Shown here: piece by piece, positions 50,873 to 59,754 of the stretch
Layout of the letters: every line of letters starts with the position of its first letter
How positions within the stretch are numbered: position 1 is the first letter of the stretch
NCBI RefSeq assembly: GCF_018139625.1
Contig: NZ_JAGSOH010000032.1
Span: 1-60,391, forward strand
Direction: 5' to 3'
Length of the DNA: 60,391 bases
DNA from: Actinospica acidithermotolerans
GTDB lineage: Bacteria > Actinomycetota > Actinomycetes > Streptomycetales > Catenulisporaceae
Program-made: the position numbers and the translations under genes
The notes under the pieces: generated by a model
What the model saw: only the letters and a program-made list of their open reading frames with translations
Database searches by the model: none
Told to the model about the DNA's origin: nothing

Positions 50873-52198
50873 GTGAGAAATATTGTGATCGCCCCCGGCG
50901 CGCCCTCGGGGACGCCGGGATCGGCCACAATCGGGCCTGTGACCAGTCCGACCGGCCCCGCCGACGTCCGCCGCCGCAACCTCTCGCTGGTGCTGCGGCA
51001 CATCGCCGCCCACGGCCCGTGCGCCCGCACTGAGGTCGCCGACGCGACCGGCCTCGTCCACGGCTCGATCACCGCGCTCACCGCCGAACTGATCGGCAGC
51101 GGCCTGGTGCACGAGGTCGGCCTGGCCTCCTCGGGGGCGCGCGGCAGGCCGCGGCGGCTGCTGGAGCTCGCCCCAGGCCGGGTGCTCACGATCGCGATCC
51201 AGGTCAAGAAGTCCCAGCTGCTCTGCGCGGCGACCGACCTCGGCGGCGCGATCCTGTGGCGGGACGAGCGCCCGCACCACGCGGAGTACGGCGATCCGCG
51301 GCCGGTCGTGCGCGCGATCACGGAGATCGTGGACGACGCGTGGAACGCGATCCGCCGCTCGCAGGCGCGCGAGCGCGGGCACCTGGCGCGCGTCGTCGTC
51401 GCCGTGCCCGGGGCGGTCGTCGAGGACGAGGTGGTGGCGGACTCGATCCTGCTCGGCTGGCGCCGCGTCGACCTGCGCGGCCTGCTGCGGGCCCAGGACC
51501 CGACCGTCACCTGCCCGATCAGCGTCGTCAACGAGGCCAACATGGCCGCGTTCGCCGAGTACGGCGCGCTGGTCGACCGCACCGGCGAGGTCCCGAAGGT
51601 CTTCGCCTACCTCCGGGTGCTGCGGACCGGGATCGGCGGCGGTCTCGTCGTGGACGGCGCCGTGCAGACCGGCGGCCACGGGATGGCCGGCGAGTTCGGC
51701 CACATCCCGGTCTCCTTCGACGGCCCGGCGTGCAAGTGCGGCGACCACGGCTGCCTGGTCACCTACCTCGGCGTCCCGGCGCTGCTCGTCGCCGCCGGGA
51801 TGGATCCGGACGACTACGATCCGGACCTCCAGGACGGCCACGCCGAGTTCGACCGGCGGCTTCGCGGCGGCGACCCCGCGACGATCCGCGCCCTGGAGAC
51901 CGGGGCCCGCGCGCTCGCCACCGCGCTGACCGCCGTCTCCCGCGTCGCCGACCCGGAGAAGGTCGTGCTCGGCGGCCATCTCGCGGCCTGGTCCGGCCAC
52001 CTCGTTCCCAACGTCCTGCGCCACCTCGCCGGACGGCGCGCCGTCACCCCCACCGACGAGCCGGAGATCAGCACCGACCTGCTCGGCGAGGACGCGACGC
52101 TGCTGGGCGCGCTGCGCTACGGCTGCGAGACCGTCTTCGACGACCCGACGAGCGTGCCGCAGGTCGAATCGGTCGAACGCCCGGCTGTGCTTCCATAA
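50873..52198 (+). CDS. ROK family transcriptional regulator
   Basis: A 441-residue ROK repressor. The N-terminal winged HTH reads LSLVLRHIAAHGPCARTEVADATGLVHGSITALTAELI; the sugar-kinase-like domain has VVVAVPGAVVEDE, GIGGGLVVDGAVQTGGHGMAGEFGHIPV and zinc motif CKCGDHGCL. GTG 50873 lies 7 bp behind TATATT (50860-50865), so transcription may start at the start codon (leaderless). GTG 50939 is an alternative. Divergent from the MFS/tannase block; it may sense a sugar released from tannins, but this is speculation. Confidence 0.88.
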   Translation: MRNIVIAPGAPSGTPGSATIGPVTSPTGPADVRRRNLSLVLRHIAAHGPCARTEVADATGLVHGSITALTAELIGSGLVHEVGLASSGARGRPRRLLELAPGRVLTIAIQVKKSQLLCAATDLGGAILWRDERPHHAEYGDPRPVVRAITEIVDDAWNAIRRSQARERGHLARVVVAVPGAVVEDEVVADSILLGWRRVDLRGLLRAQDPTVTCPISVVNEANMAAFAEYGALVDRTGEVPKVFAYLRVLRTGIGGGLVVDGAVQTGGHGMAGEFGHIPVSFDGPACKCGDHGCLVTYLGVPALLVAAGMDPDDYDPDLQDGHAEFDRRLRGGDPATIRALETGARALATALTAVSRVADPEKVVLGGHLAAWSGHLVPNVLRHLAGRRAVTPTDEPEISTDLLGEDATLLGALRYGCETVFDDPTSVPQVESVERPAVLP

Positions 52199-52210
52199 CA
52201 GAGGCGAATC

Positions 52211-52222
52211 CGTAACGTTACG
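52211..52222. promoter_or_regulatory. Perfect 12-bp palindrome before the four-helix gene
   Basis: CGTAACGTTACG is fully self-complementary and lies in the 64 bp between the ROK gene and the next start. Possible operator; the binding protein is unknown. Confidence 0.4.
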
Positions 52223-52262
52223 ACTCTCGTCGGCGACCTGTTGTTTACGGCACAGTAACCGC

Positions 52263-52931
52263 ATGGTGGTGCTGATTCTCGCTCTCGCGATACCGCTCTG
52301 GGTCTCGACGGTGCGCGACCGGGCGCTGGGCTGGAAGGTCGCCGGCGTTCTGCTGGGCCTGCTCCTGGCGGAGGCGGCCGTGGCCGCGCATTGGGTCTTC
52401 CCCGGAGCGCGGGTGACGCTGCTCGTCCTGCTGGCTCTCGCGTCGGCGGCGACGCTGGCGATCGGCGTGCGCTCCAACGCCGCCCGGCCGGCCAGACGCC
52501 GGAGACGCGGCGACGGCCGGCGGGGGGTCGCCGGAGTCGTGCTGTGCTGGGCGTACTGCGTCGTCGTCACGCTGGGCGCGCTCGGCGTCGCGGGTCCCTA
52601 CGGGTTCAACGGGCTGCCCCCCGCGACACCGGACGCGTCGGAGATGCTTCCGCTGCCGTCCGGCCTGACCGTCACCGCCGATATGAACGACGGCTGCAGC
52701 GGCGGCGCCACCGAGCTGTGCGTCCGGGAGATCGACGTCGCCGGCACCGACGGACAGGACCAGGCGGCGGTCATCTCGCAACTCGAAGCGCTCGCCGTCG
52801 CGCGCGGCTGGCCGAGCGGTTCGAGCTGCCGGACCGTCGGTGTGATGCTGGACCGGCACTCGGAGTGTGTGCAGGTCGGCCTCACCCGCGGTGTGCTGAG
52901 CGTGCAGCTGCAGGATTCGAGCGGATGGTGA
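52263..52931 (+). CDS. Hypothetical membrane protein with extracytoplasmic Cys domain
   Basis: A 222-residue protein with four hydrophobic segments (about 2-15, 24-45, 50-68 and 88-108), an Arg-rich loop (RPARRRRRGDGRR) between the third and fourth, and a C-terminal domain of about 110 residues. That domain has four Cys (GCSGGATELC, SSCRTV, SECVQV), probably two disulfides outside the membrane. I do not recognise a family. Its end overlaps the opposite ferredoxin gene by 50 bp. Confidence 0.6.
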   Translation: MVVLILALAIPLWVSTVRDRALGWKVAGVLLGLLLAEAAVAAHWVFPGARVTLLVLLALASAATLAIGVRSNAARPARRRRRGDGRRGVAGVVLCWAYCVVVTLGALGVAGPYGFNGLPPATPDASEMLPLPSGLTVTADMNDGCSGGATELCVREIDVAGTDGQDQAAVISQLEALAVARGWPSGSSCRTVGVMLDRHSECVQVGLTRGVLSVQLQDSSGW

Positions 52932-53148
52932 CCTGCTGCTCCGCCGCCCTCAGTTTGAGCGCGAGCGCCGGGCAGTCGGCGACCGCGCGGCGGGCGCGCT
53001 TGGCGGCGGCCGGGGAGAGCGGGCCGGAGACGATCGGGTAGCCCCAGTCGTCGAGTGTGATGTGGTCGGGGAGCAGTTCGGCGCACAGGCCGTGGCCCTG
53101 GCAGGCGGCCCAGTCCACGGACAGGTCCCGCGGAGCGTTGTCTCGCAT
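52882..53148 (-). CDS. Small ferredoxin ([3Fe-4S]-type)
   Basis: An 88-residue single-cluster ferredoxin from ATG 53148. Cluster ligands are in ACQGHGLC (Cys-x5-Cys, with His at the usual second Cys position, as in P450-type 3Fe-4S ferredoxins) and DCPALAL near the C-terminus. The tail extends by about 25 basic residues. It is the last gene of the ApbE/cytochrome/NuoF-like operon, 13 bp behind the NuoF-like gene, and is its probable electron partner. Confidence 0.88.
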   Translation of the reverse strand: MRDNAPRDLSVDWAACQGHGLCAELLPDHITLDDWGYPIVSGPLSPAAAKRARRAVADCPALALKLRAAEQQVTIRSNPAAARSAHRG

Positions 53149-53161
53149 CGTGGTCTCCCTC

Positions 53162-54472
53162 TCAGTGGACGAGTTCGCGGGCCGGTGCGGGCAGCAGCGG
53201 ACGGCGGTCGCCGCCGGTGCACTGGCCCGCATGATGGGCCGCGATCTCGGTGCGGAAGGTCATCAGGGCGCTACGGACGAGCCGTACGCTGCCGTCCGGG
53301 TGGTGGCACAGGCCGCGGCCCTCGACCATGCCGCACCAGCGCTCGATCCGCTCGAGGAGCCCGCGGTCGCGAGCGGCCTGGTGGGGGTCCGCGAGCTGCT
53401 CCAGCGCGGCGGCGATGCGCGGCAGGCCGTTGAGGCACGGTCCGCACTGGCCGGCGGATTCGAGGGCCAGGTAGCGGACGATGTGCGCGGTCTCGGCGAG
53501 GCCGCAGCGGTCGGCGGGCAGCGCGGCGATCAGGCCGGCGCCCAGCGGAGCGCCGAGGTCGGCCTCGGTGAGCCGGGCGTGCCGGGCCAGCGGCGCGGGG
53601 ATCCACGAACCGTGGTACCCGCCGACGAGGACCGCGTCGATCGGCCCGGCGTCGGCGATCAGCGGCGCGAGCGCGGCGCCCGCGGCGCTGTGCACGACGC
53701 GCGGACGCTGCCGGCCGGAGTAGACCGTGAACAGCTGCGGTCCGGGCTCGGCCGCGGTGCCGTAGTCGCGAAACCAGTCGGGGCCGTACCGGGCGATCAG
53801 CGCCACCTGGGCGACCGTCTCGACGTTCTGAACCAGCGTCGGGGCTCCGCCGACGCCGCTCTCGCGGACCGACAGCTCGCTGTAGGGCGGCAGGCCCGGT
53901 CCGCCGTCGAGTGTCGAGACGAGCGCGGCCGACTCGCCCGCGATGAAGCGCCCGGGTACCTCGGCGAGCTCGATGCGCACGCCGTCCTGGCGCACGTCGC
54001 GCTCGTTCAGCGCCTCGCGCAGCCGTCGCACGAGGTCTCCGCGGCCGTTCGGCGCTCCGGCCTCGACGGCGAGCACGGCGCGCGTCGCCCGCAGTTCGCG
54101 GCCGAGCAGCACCAGGCCGTCGAGCACGAGGTGCGGGGCGAGCCAGAGCAGGTGCTTGTCCTTGTGGCTGGCCGGTTCGCCCTCGCAGCCGTTCGCGACG
54201 ATCGCGGGCGCGATCCGGCGGGCCCGCGCCGCGCCGGAGACCGACACCAGCTTCCGGTACAGGGGGAACCCGGCGCCGCCGCGGCCGCGCACCCCGGCGT
54301 GGCCGATCATCGAGGCCAGCTCGCCCAGCGGCAGCCGGTCCGGGGCGGGCAGCACGCCGTAGTACGCGCGGTGCTCGGCGTGGTTGAGCGGCCGGGAGGG
54401 CAGGACCCCGTTGCCCTGGGCCTGCTGCGGCTCGATCACGAGGGTCTCGGTTCGGTTGTCGGTGGCTGTCAT
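53162..54472 (-). CDS. NuoF-like (51-kDa) flavin/Fe-S electron-transfer protein
   Basis: A 436-residue protein with the complex I 51-kDa/SLBB architecture. The FMN/NADH region is RGRGGAGFPLYRKL near residue 60 with ANGCEGEPASHKDKHL; the SLBB-like middle part contains VQNVETVAQVALI; the C-terminal Fe-S domain has SAGQCGPCLNG near residue 338 and GLCHHP. The first Cys of the usual SCGxCxPC set is Ala, so only three Cys are evident. It probably moves electrons between NAD(P)H, the ferredoxin and the membrane cytochrome. ATG 54472 overlaps the preceding stop by ATGA. Confidence 0.85.
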   Translation of the reverse strand: MTATDNRTETLVIEPQQAQGNGVLPSRPLNHAEHRAYYGVLPAPDRLPLGELASMIGHAGVRGRGGAGFPLYRKLVSVSGAARARRIAPAIVANGCEGEPASHKDKHLLWLAPHLVLDGLVLLGRELRATRAVLAVEAGAPNGRGDLVRRLREALNERDVRQDGVRIELAEVPGRFIAGESAALVSTLDGGPGLPPYSELSVRESGVGGAPTLVQNVETVAQVALIARYGPDWFRDYGTAAEPGPQLFTVYSGRQRPRVVHSAAGAALAPLIADAGPIDAVLVGGYHGSWIPAPLARHARLTEADLGAPLGAGLIAALPADRCGLAETAHIVRYLALESAGQCGPCLNGLPRIAAALEQLADPHQAARDRGLLERIERWCGMVEGRGLCHHPDGSVRLVRSALMTFRTEIAAHHAGQCTGGDRRPLLPAPARELVH

Positions 54473-55062
54473 GCGCGGACTTGGCTCCTCGTCGTGTGCA
54501 GAACCTGGGCGGGGGTGCGGCGGGACCGGGCGCGCTCGACCGAGATCCGCCAGGCGAGCGCGCCGAGCACGGCGAGCACGCAGGCGATGGTCAGCCAGAG
54601 CTGCCAGCCGTTCATCAGCTCGCCGCGGCCGGAGCCGAGGCCGATGGAGTGCGCGATCGCGATCGGCCAGAAGGCGTAGGCGAGCCAGTGCACGGCGCGC
54701 CAGAGCCTCGGGCCGATCCGGTCGCGCAGCAGGCTGGTGACGATGAGCGCGATCGTCAGGTCGACCGCCACGGCGCCGAGCCCGATCAAGAGGGGCTCGT
54801 AGGCGGAGGCGAAGGGGACGAACGCGGAGAGCACCGAGATGTCGACGTAGCCGTCCAGGATCGCGGTGCCGATGTGCAGGGCGAGGAACACCAGCGACAG
54901 CAGCGAGATCGAGCGGTGGAGGGCCACGACGCCGAAGCGCGGTAGGCCGGGCAGCCGTCCCCGGCCCACCACGGCAATGCCGAGCAGCATCACCGCCGTG
55001 TAGAGGACCAGGCTGACGACGCCGGTGCCCTGGGACAGGTACCAGAGCGCTGTCGAGTTCAT
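54469..55062 (-). CDS. Ferric reductase-like transmembrane cytochrome
   Basis: A 197-residue membrane protein with about six helices and paired histidines for two b-type hemes: VALHRSISLLSLVFLALHIG and WRAVHWLAYAFWPIAIAHSIG, each His pair about 13-14 apart on one helix, typical of FRE/NOX and YedZ-type domains. ATG 55062 overlaps the apbE stop by ATGA. It would carry electrons across the membrane, but the operon has no recognisable FMN-binding partner on the outside. Confidence 0.85.
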   Translation of the reverse strand: MNSTALWYLSQGTGVVSLVLYTAVMLLGIAVVGRGRLPGLPRFGVVALHRSISLLSLVFLALHIGTAILDGYVDISVLSAFVPFASAYEPLLIGLGAVAVDLTIALIVTSLLRDRIGPRLWRAVHWLAYAFWPIAIAHSIGLGSGRGELMNGWQLWLTIACVLAVLGALAWRISVERARSRRTPAQVLHTTRSQVRA

Positions 55063-56102
55063 CTGGCACTCTCCGCCGGAAGCGTGGAGACCTCGGCCTC
55101 GGCCGGCCAGCCCGGCGTGTAGACGATCGGGCCGCCGTCCTCGGGGACCAGCCGCGCCGGCAGGCCGTGCAGGGTCAGCCAGGCCGGGGCCTTCGCGCCG
55201 AGCAGCATCGCGGCGGTGGACGCGGTGTTGGCGTCGAGGCAGTTGCCCGCGGCGACGCTGACGGTGCGCCAGGGGGTCGCCGCCGGCAGCCCGGTGCGCG
55301 GATCGAGGATGTGGTGCAGCAGATCGCCGCCGCGCAGCCAGCGCCGGGACGAGGTGCCGGAGGTGGCCAGGCCGCCGTCGGTGATGCTGATCTCGGCCTC
55401 CGGGCCCAGGTCGGCGGGCGACTCGGGGATCGGGGCCGCGCCCACCGCGGCGCGCACGTCGGTGCGGTCGCGGACGGTGATCCGCCAGCAGCGCTCGCCG
55501 TCCTCGCGCAGCGGGGGCTGCCCGGCGACGGCGATGTCCCCGCCGAGCGCGACGAGCACGCCGCAGTCGGCGACCTTGGCCAGCTCGGTGGCGGCGCTGT
55601 CGGCGGCCCACGCCTTGGCGGTGGCGCCGAGGTCGAGCGTGATCCCCTCGCGCAGCCGCAGGACGCAGGGTCCGGAGACGCCGTCGCCGGGCCGTTCGAG
55701 GTCGATCAGCTGCCAGCCGGGAACCGGCCGCAGCGTCACGCGGATCGGCGCGCCGTCCGCCTCCATCAGCTCGAAGTCGCGGTCGTAGCCGACGGCCGCC
55801 ATCGCGGCGCCGACGGTCGGGTCGACGAGCCCGTCGGTCAGCCGCGCCGCCCGGAGCGCCGCGTCCAGCGCGTCGGCGAGCAGCGGGCTGATCTCGGCAG
55901 GCCCGGTCTTCCGGCAGACCTCGGAGAGCTCCGAGTCGGGCCGGAAGCGGCTGCACGCGCCGTCCACGGCGTCGAGCCAGGCGGCCAGCCGGGTGCGGCA
56001 CAGCTCGAGCCTGGCCGGATCGGCGACCACGAGGCGGACGGAGCAGCCGAGCGCGCGCCAATCCGCGGCGGCCGGGGCGAGGTGGTCGGTCTGAACGGTC
56101 AT
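55059..56102 (-). CDS. apbE: FAD:protein FMN transferase
   Basis: Covalently attaches FMN from FAD to Thr/Ser of target flavoproteins. The 347-residue protein has CSRFRPDSELSEVCR, DLGATAKAWAADSAATEL (family DLGG.AKG.A.D), VALGGDIAV, and DANTASTAAMLLG, the Mg-binding site. Its N-terminus lacks a signal peptide, so it is cytoplasmic unless exported otherwise. ATG 56102 overlaps the stop of the Ser-rich gene. No FMN_bind-domain substrate is encoded next to it. Confidence 0.9.
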   Translation of the reverse strand: MTVQTDHLAPAAADWRALGCSVRLVVADPARLELCRTRLAAWLDAVDGACSRFRPDSELSEVCRKTGPAEISPLLADALDAALRAARLTDGLVDPTVGAAMAAVGYDRDFELMEADGAPIRVTLRPVPGWQLIDLERPGDGVSGPCVLRLREGITLDLGATAKAWAADSAATELAKVADCGVLVALGGDIAVAGQPPLREDGERCWRITVRDRTDVRAAVGAAPIPESPADLGPEAEISITDGGLATSGTSSRRWLRGGDLLHHILDPRTGLPAATPWRTVSVAAGNCLDANTASTAAMLLGAKAPAWLTLHGLPARLVPEDGGPIVYTPGWPAEAEVSTLPAESAR

Positions 56103-56449
56103 CAGGAGCTCCCGGAGTTCGCGTCGCTGTTGCCGGAGGAGGAGTTGGAGCCGGACGAGGAGCCCGAGCCGCCGCTCGATCCGCTCGATCCGCTCGACGA
56201 GCCGGAGTTCGAGCTCGTGCCGCTGCTGGCCGTCGGCGTGGAGGAGGCGGTGCTGAGCGTGCTCGTCGAGCTCGAGCCCGACGACGAGCTCGAACTCGAG
56301 CTCGACGTGCTGCTCGTGTGCGTCGCGCGGGGCACGGTCGCGGCCACGGCCAGCGAACCCGCGATTCCCGTCGCGGCCACGATCGCCGTGATCGTCGCGG
56401 CCCGTGCCCTGCCGTGCCGCACCGAGCGGTCGGCGCCTTCTGCGTCCAT
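56102..56449 (-). CDS. Ser-rich single-helix membrane protein, first gene of the redox operon
   Basis: A 115-residue protein: basic N-terminus, one membrane helix (TITAIVAATGIAGSLAVAATV, about 19-39), then a tail of 75 residues that is mostly Ser with Gly, Thr and Asn. Low complexity gives no family. Its stop overlaps the apbE start (TGATG). Position and translational coupling suggest a part in the electron-transfer chain, perhaps a short surface-exposed acceptor or anchor; that is inference. Confidence 0.65.
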   Translation of the reverse strand: MDAEGADRSVRHGRARAATITAIVAATGIAGSLAVAATVPRATHTSSTSSSSSSSSSGSSSTSTLSTASSTPTASSGTSSNSGSSSGSSGSSGGSGSSSGSNSSSGNSDANSGSS

Positions 56450-56607
56450 GGGTCAACTCCGTCAAGGGAAGTTATCGTTCCGTGACCCCTAAGCTGCCGG
56501 AGCGGGATGAGAAGATCATGAACACAGCCTGGGCCCTGGCTTTCTTCCGGATTCTGGGCGTTCTCTCAGGTCAGCGCCGCGCGTCGGCGAACGCCGGGCG
56601 AAAAGGA

Positions 56608-56656
56608 GATCCCCACCGGCGGCTCCGCGTGGCGGGCGGAGCTGCCGGTGGGGATC
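56608..56656 (-). terminator. Long hairpin terminator behind the ABC operon
   Basis: A 21-bp inverted repeat with a single mismatch (56608-56628 with 56636-56656) around a 7-nt loop; on the minus strand it is followed by a short T-run (TCCTTTTCG). It ends the minus-strand ABC operon whose last stop codon is at 56687. Confidence 0.8.
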
Positions 56657-56686
56657 GTCGACGGGGGCCGATCAGCTAAGGGACGG

Positions 56687-57778
56687 TCAGCTGGCGGGCT
56701 CCGGGGTGGTCGTGGTCGTGAAGCCCTCGAGCTTGTTCGCGGCCTCGGCGAAGGTGTTGGTGAAGGTCTGGCTCAGCTGCACGGCCGAGGTGTCGACGCC
56801 GATGGTCTTCTCGGTGGCGAGCACGGTCTCGGGGCCGCCCTTGGGCATGATGCCGTCGGGCAGGAACTGGGCCTTGTCCTGGGTCAGCGCGGTGATGTAC
56901 TCGGCCTTGGTGAAGCCGTTGCTCGACGTGTACGACGCGGGCAGCTCGTTGGCGATGTCGGCCGCGGTGTGCGTGGCGATCCAGTGCATCGTCGCGACCA
57001 GGGCGTCGGCCACGTCCTGGGCCTCCTTCTGGTGCGCGGCGACCCAGTCGTTGCGGGCCAGCACGCCGGCGGCCGGCCAGGTGCCGCCGAGGGCGGCGGT
57101 GGCACCGGAGGAGGTGGCCAGGTCGACGGCCGAGTAGCCGAGGTTCTGCTGCTCGATCTGCAGCACGGTCGGCTGCGTGGTCATCAGGCACTGCACCTTG
57201 CCGGTCTTGAGCGCGGCGATCGCGGTCGCGCCGGAGCTGACGCCGACCCGGCTGTACTGCTTCGTCGTCAGGCCGGACTTCGCGGCCAGCAGCTGGGTGA
57301 GCTCGTCGGTGCCGGAGCCGAGGTCGGTCACGCCGAGGGTCTTGCCGCTCCACTGCGCGGCCGAGTGGACGCCGCTGCCGGTGGCGCACATCTCCCGCTC
57401 GCCCGGAGCGCCGGAGAGCTGGACGATGTCCTCGACCTGCTTGCCCTTGGTCTGGAAGTCGATGGTGTGGATGTACCACGCACCGGCCATGTCGACCTGG
57501 CCGGAGGCCATCGCGTCCTCGGCGCCGATTCCGCCCTGCGTCTCGGTGCTGAGCACCATGTTGACGCCGTACTTCTTGTAGTAGCCGAGCTGCTGGGCGA
57601 GCTCATACGGCAGGTAGATCTGCTTGTCGATGCCGCCGACCATCATGGTCACCGTGGGCAGCGAGCTTGAACCGGAGCCGGATGCGTTGCTGCCGCTGCC
57701 GGAGCTCGAGCAGGCGGTGAGCCCGCCGGCGAGCATGAGGGAGGCCGCGACGGCGCCGACGGCTGTCTTCTTGATCAT
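56687..57778 (-). CDS. NMT1/SsuA-type ABC transporter substrate-binding lipoprotein
   Basis: A 363-residue lipoprotein (signal ends GGLTACSSS, Cys 23) with a periplasmic-binding type II fold of the nitrate/sulfonate/taurine/THI5 group: GGIDKQIYLPYELAQQLGYYKKYGVNM, GKTLGVTDLGSGTDELTQLLA, VGVSSGATAIAALKTGKVQCLMTTQPTVLQIE. Last gene of the three-gene operon. The ligand is not evident; the divergent DcuS/CitA-like sensor hints at an organic acid. Confidence 0.88.
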   Translation of the reverse strand: MIKKTAVGAVAASLMLAGGLTACSSSGSGSNASGSGSSSLPTVTMMVGGIDKQIYLPYELAQQLGYYKKYGVNMVLSTETQGGIGAEDAMASGQVDMAGAWYIHTIDFQTKGKQVEDIVQLSGAPGEREMCATGSGVHSAAQWSGKTLGVTDLGSGTDELTQLLAAKSGLTTKQYSRVGVSSGATAIAALKTGKVQCLMTTQPTVLQIEQQNLGYSAVDLATSSGATAALGGTWPAAGVLARNDWVAAHQKEAQDVADALVATMHWIATHTAADIANELPASYTSSNGFTKAEYITALTQDKAQFLPDGIMPKGGPETVLATEKTIGVDTSAVQLSQTFTNTFAEAANKLEGFTTTTTPEPAS

Positions 57779-57833
57779 GACTGGACCTTTCCGTGTCTTC
57801 GTTGACGAACGGGTGGAGCTGGAGACCGCCGGC

Positions 57834-58715
57834 TCAGATCGCCGCGGCCTCGGTCGGGGACGGCGGACGCCAGGACAGCAGGCGCCGCTCGAGGCGGGTC
57901 AGCAGGAACTCGACGACGAGGGTGATCGCGGCGATGACGAACATCGAGGCGAACACGCCGTCCGGGTTGAACTGGTTCTGCGCGGTCGTGATCACCAGGC
58001 CGAGGCCGGACTGCGCGCCGAGCATCTCGCCGACGATCGCGCCGATGATGGCGAAGCCGAAGGCCGTGTGCAGGCTCGCGATGATCCAGGTGAGCGCGGA
58101 GGGCAGGGTCACGTCCTTGACGATGCGCAGCTTCGAGGCGCCGAGCACCCGGGCGTTGTTCAGCACGTTGCGGTCGACCTCGCGCACCCCCTGGAAGGCG
58201 TTGAAGAAGACCACGAAGAACACCAGCACGCTGGAGAGCAGGATCTTCGGGGTCTGGCCGAGACCGAAGGCGACCAGGAAGATCGAGCCGAGCACGATGC
58301 GCGGGATGGCGTTGAAGATCTTGATGTACGGGCCGATCACCTTGGCCATGAACGGGCTCACGCCCAGGCCGACGCCGACCACGATGCCGCCGACGGTGCC
58401 GCAGACGAAGCCGAACACGGCCTCGCGCAGCGTCGTGAAAATCTGCGACCAGTAGGAGCCGAACTCCGTCGCCTGGTCGCCCTGGGTGAAGTAGTCCTTC
58501 AGCTGCTTGACGATCCCACTGGGCTGGCCGTAGAAGAACGGGTCGAGAACCTTCCACGTCGTCAGCAGCTGCCAGGAGCCGATGATCAGCACGGCGAGCA
58601 AGAGCTGCGCGGCGAGCACCTTGGCGCGGCGGACGCGGGCGATGCGGCGGCCCGGGTTGGCGGACGACTTCTGCTCGGTGGCGGGGATGGCGTACGCCCC
58701 GACGTTCTGGGTCAT
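57834..58715 (-). CDS. ABC transporter permease (SsuC/TauC type)
   Basis: A 293-residue permease with six to seven helices. The ATPase-contact loop is FNAFQGVREVDRNVLNNARVLGASKLRIVKDVTLPSALTWI, the TauC/SsuC pattern. ATG 58715 overlaps the ATPase stop by ATGA; the long open frame upstream belongs to the antisense of the ATPase. The binding protein gene starts 55 bp behind it. Confidence 0.9.
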   Translation of the reverse strand: MTQNVGAYAIPATEQKSSANPGRRIARVRRAKVLAAQLLLAVLIIGSWQLLTTWKVLDPFFYGQPSGIVKQLKDYFTQGDQATEFGSYWSQIFTTLREAVFGFVCGTVGGIVVGVGLGVSPFMAKVIGPYIKIFNAIPRIVLGSIFLVAFGLGQTPKILLSSVLVFFVVFFNAFQGVREVDRNVLNNARVLGASKLRIVKDVTLPSALTWIIASLHTAFGFAIIGAIVGEMLGAQSGLGLVITTAQNQFNPDGVFASMFVIAAITLVVEFLLTRLERRLLSWRPPSPTEAAAI

Positions 58716-59545
58716 GCTGCAACTCCTGCGGTGCGGGCGTAGGTGCGTTCGACTTCCTCGCGCAGCGACTCCCAGATCTGCCGGTGCAGCTCGAGGAACT
58801 CCGGCTGGAAGCGGATGTCCTGGATGGCGCCGCGCGGCCGGGGCAGGTCGATGTCGAACACGGCCTTGACCGAGCCCGGACCCGAGGTCATCACGACGAC
58901 GCGGTCCGCGAGGGCGATCGCCTCCTCGAGGTCGTGCGTGATGAACAGCACGGAGGGGCGAAGCTGCTCCCACAGGCCGATCAGCTCGTTCTGCATGATC
59001 GCCTTGGTCTGCACGTCCAGGGCGCCGAACGGCTCGTCCATCAGCAGGATGCGCGGCTCGTTGATCAGCGCCGCGGCCATCCCGACGCGCTTGCGCATGC
59101 CGCCGGAGAGCTGGTGCGGGTGCCGGTCCTCGAAGCCGGCCAGGCCGACCCGGCGCAGCCAGTCGCGGGCCGCGGTCTCGGCCTCCTTCCTGCGCACGCC
59201 GCGGAAGCTGGGGCCGAGCGCGACGTTGCCGAGCACGGTCTTCCAGGGCAGCAGCGCGTCGGCCTGGAACATGTAGCTGACGCCCTCGGCGATGCCGTCG
59301 ACCGGCCGGCCCGCGACGCGCACCTCGCCCTCGCTGGGCCGGTCGAGCCCGGACACCAGGCTGAGCGTGGTGGACTTGCCGCAGCCGGTCGGTCCGACGA
59401 CGGCGCAGAACTGGCCGGGCTCGACCTCGAAGTCGACGTCCTTGATCGCGGTGAACACCTCGCCGCTCGGGGTGAGGAACCGTTTCGTCACCCCGGAAAT
59501 CTCGATCCGGGCGCCGGGTACGCCGGTCACGGGCTGCGTTGCCAT
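58712..59545 (-). CDS. ABC transporter ATP-binding protein (SsuB/TauB type)
   Basis: A 277-residue ATPase with Walker A VGPTGCGKSTT, Q-loop YMFQADALLPWKTVLGNV, signature LSGGMRKRVGMAAAL, Walker B ILLMDEPFGALD and switch His FITHDLEEA. The Q-loop and LPWKTV are typical of nitrate/sulfonate importers. ATG 59545 follows AGGAGG at 8 bp. First gene of its operon. Confidence 0.92.
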   Translation of the reverse strand: MATQPVTGVPGARIEISGVTKRFLTPSGEVFTAIKDVDFEVEPGQFCAVVGPTGCGKSTTLSLVSGLDRPSEGEVRVAGRPVDGIAEGVSYMFQADALLPWKTVLGNVALGPSFRGVRRKEAETAARDWLRRVGLAGFEDRHPHQLSGGMRKRVGMAAALINEPRILLMDEPFGALDVQTKAIMQNELIGLWEQLRPSVLFITHDLEEAIALADRVVVMTSGPGSVKAVFDIDLPRPRGAIQDIRFQPEFLELHRQIWESLREEVERTYARTAGVAA

Positions 59546-59754
59546 CGCGGATCGCCTCCTTCTCTCCGTTGATCTGGGGAGGCTCACGCTAGGCAGCGCG
59601 GTCCGCGGCGGTCTCGCTTTCGGCGGTAACCCGCGTTTTTCGCGTTCCGCAAGGTTTTGTGCATTGAGTTCACGAGGGGAACCGGATAACGTCTTGAGAC
59701 TTTTTCCCCGGCAATCCTTGCCCCGGCGGGCGCGCATCTCGCAGAATCCGGAAT

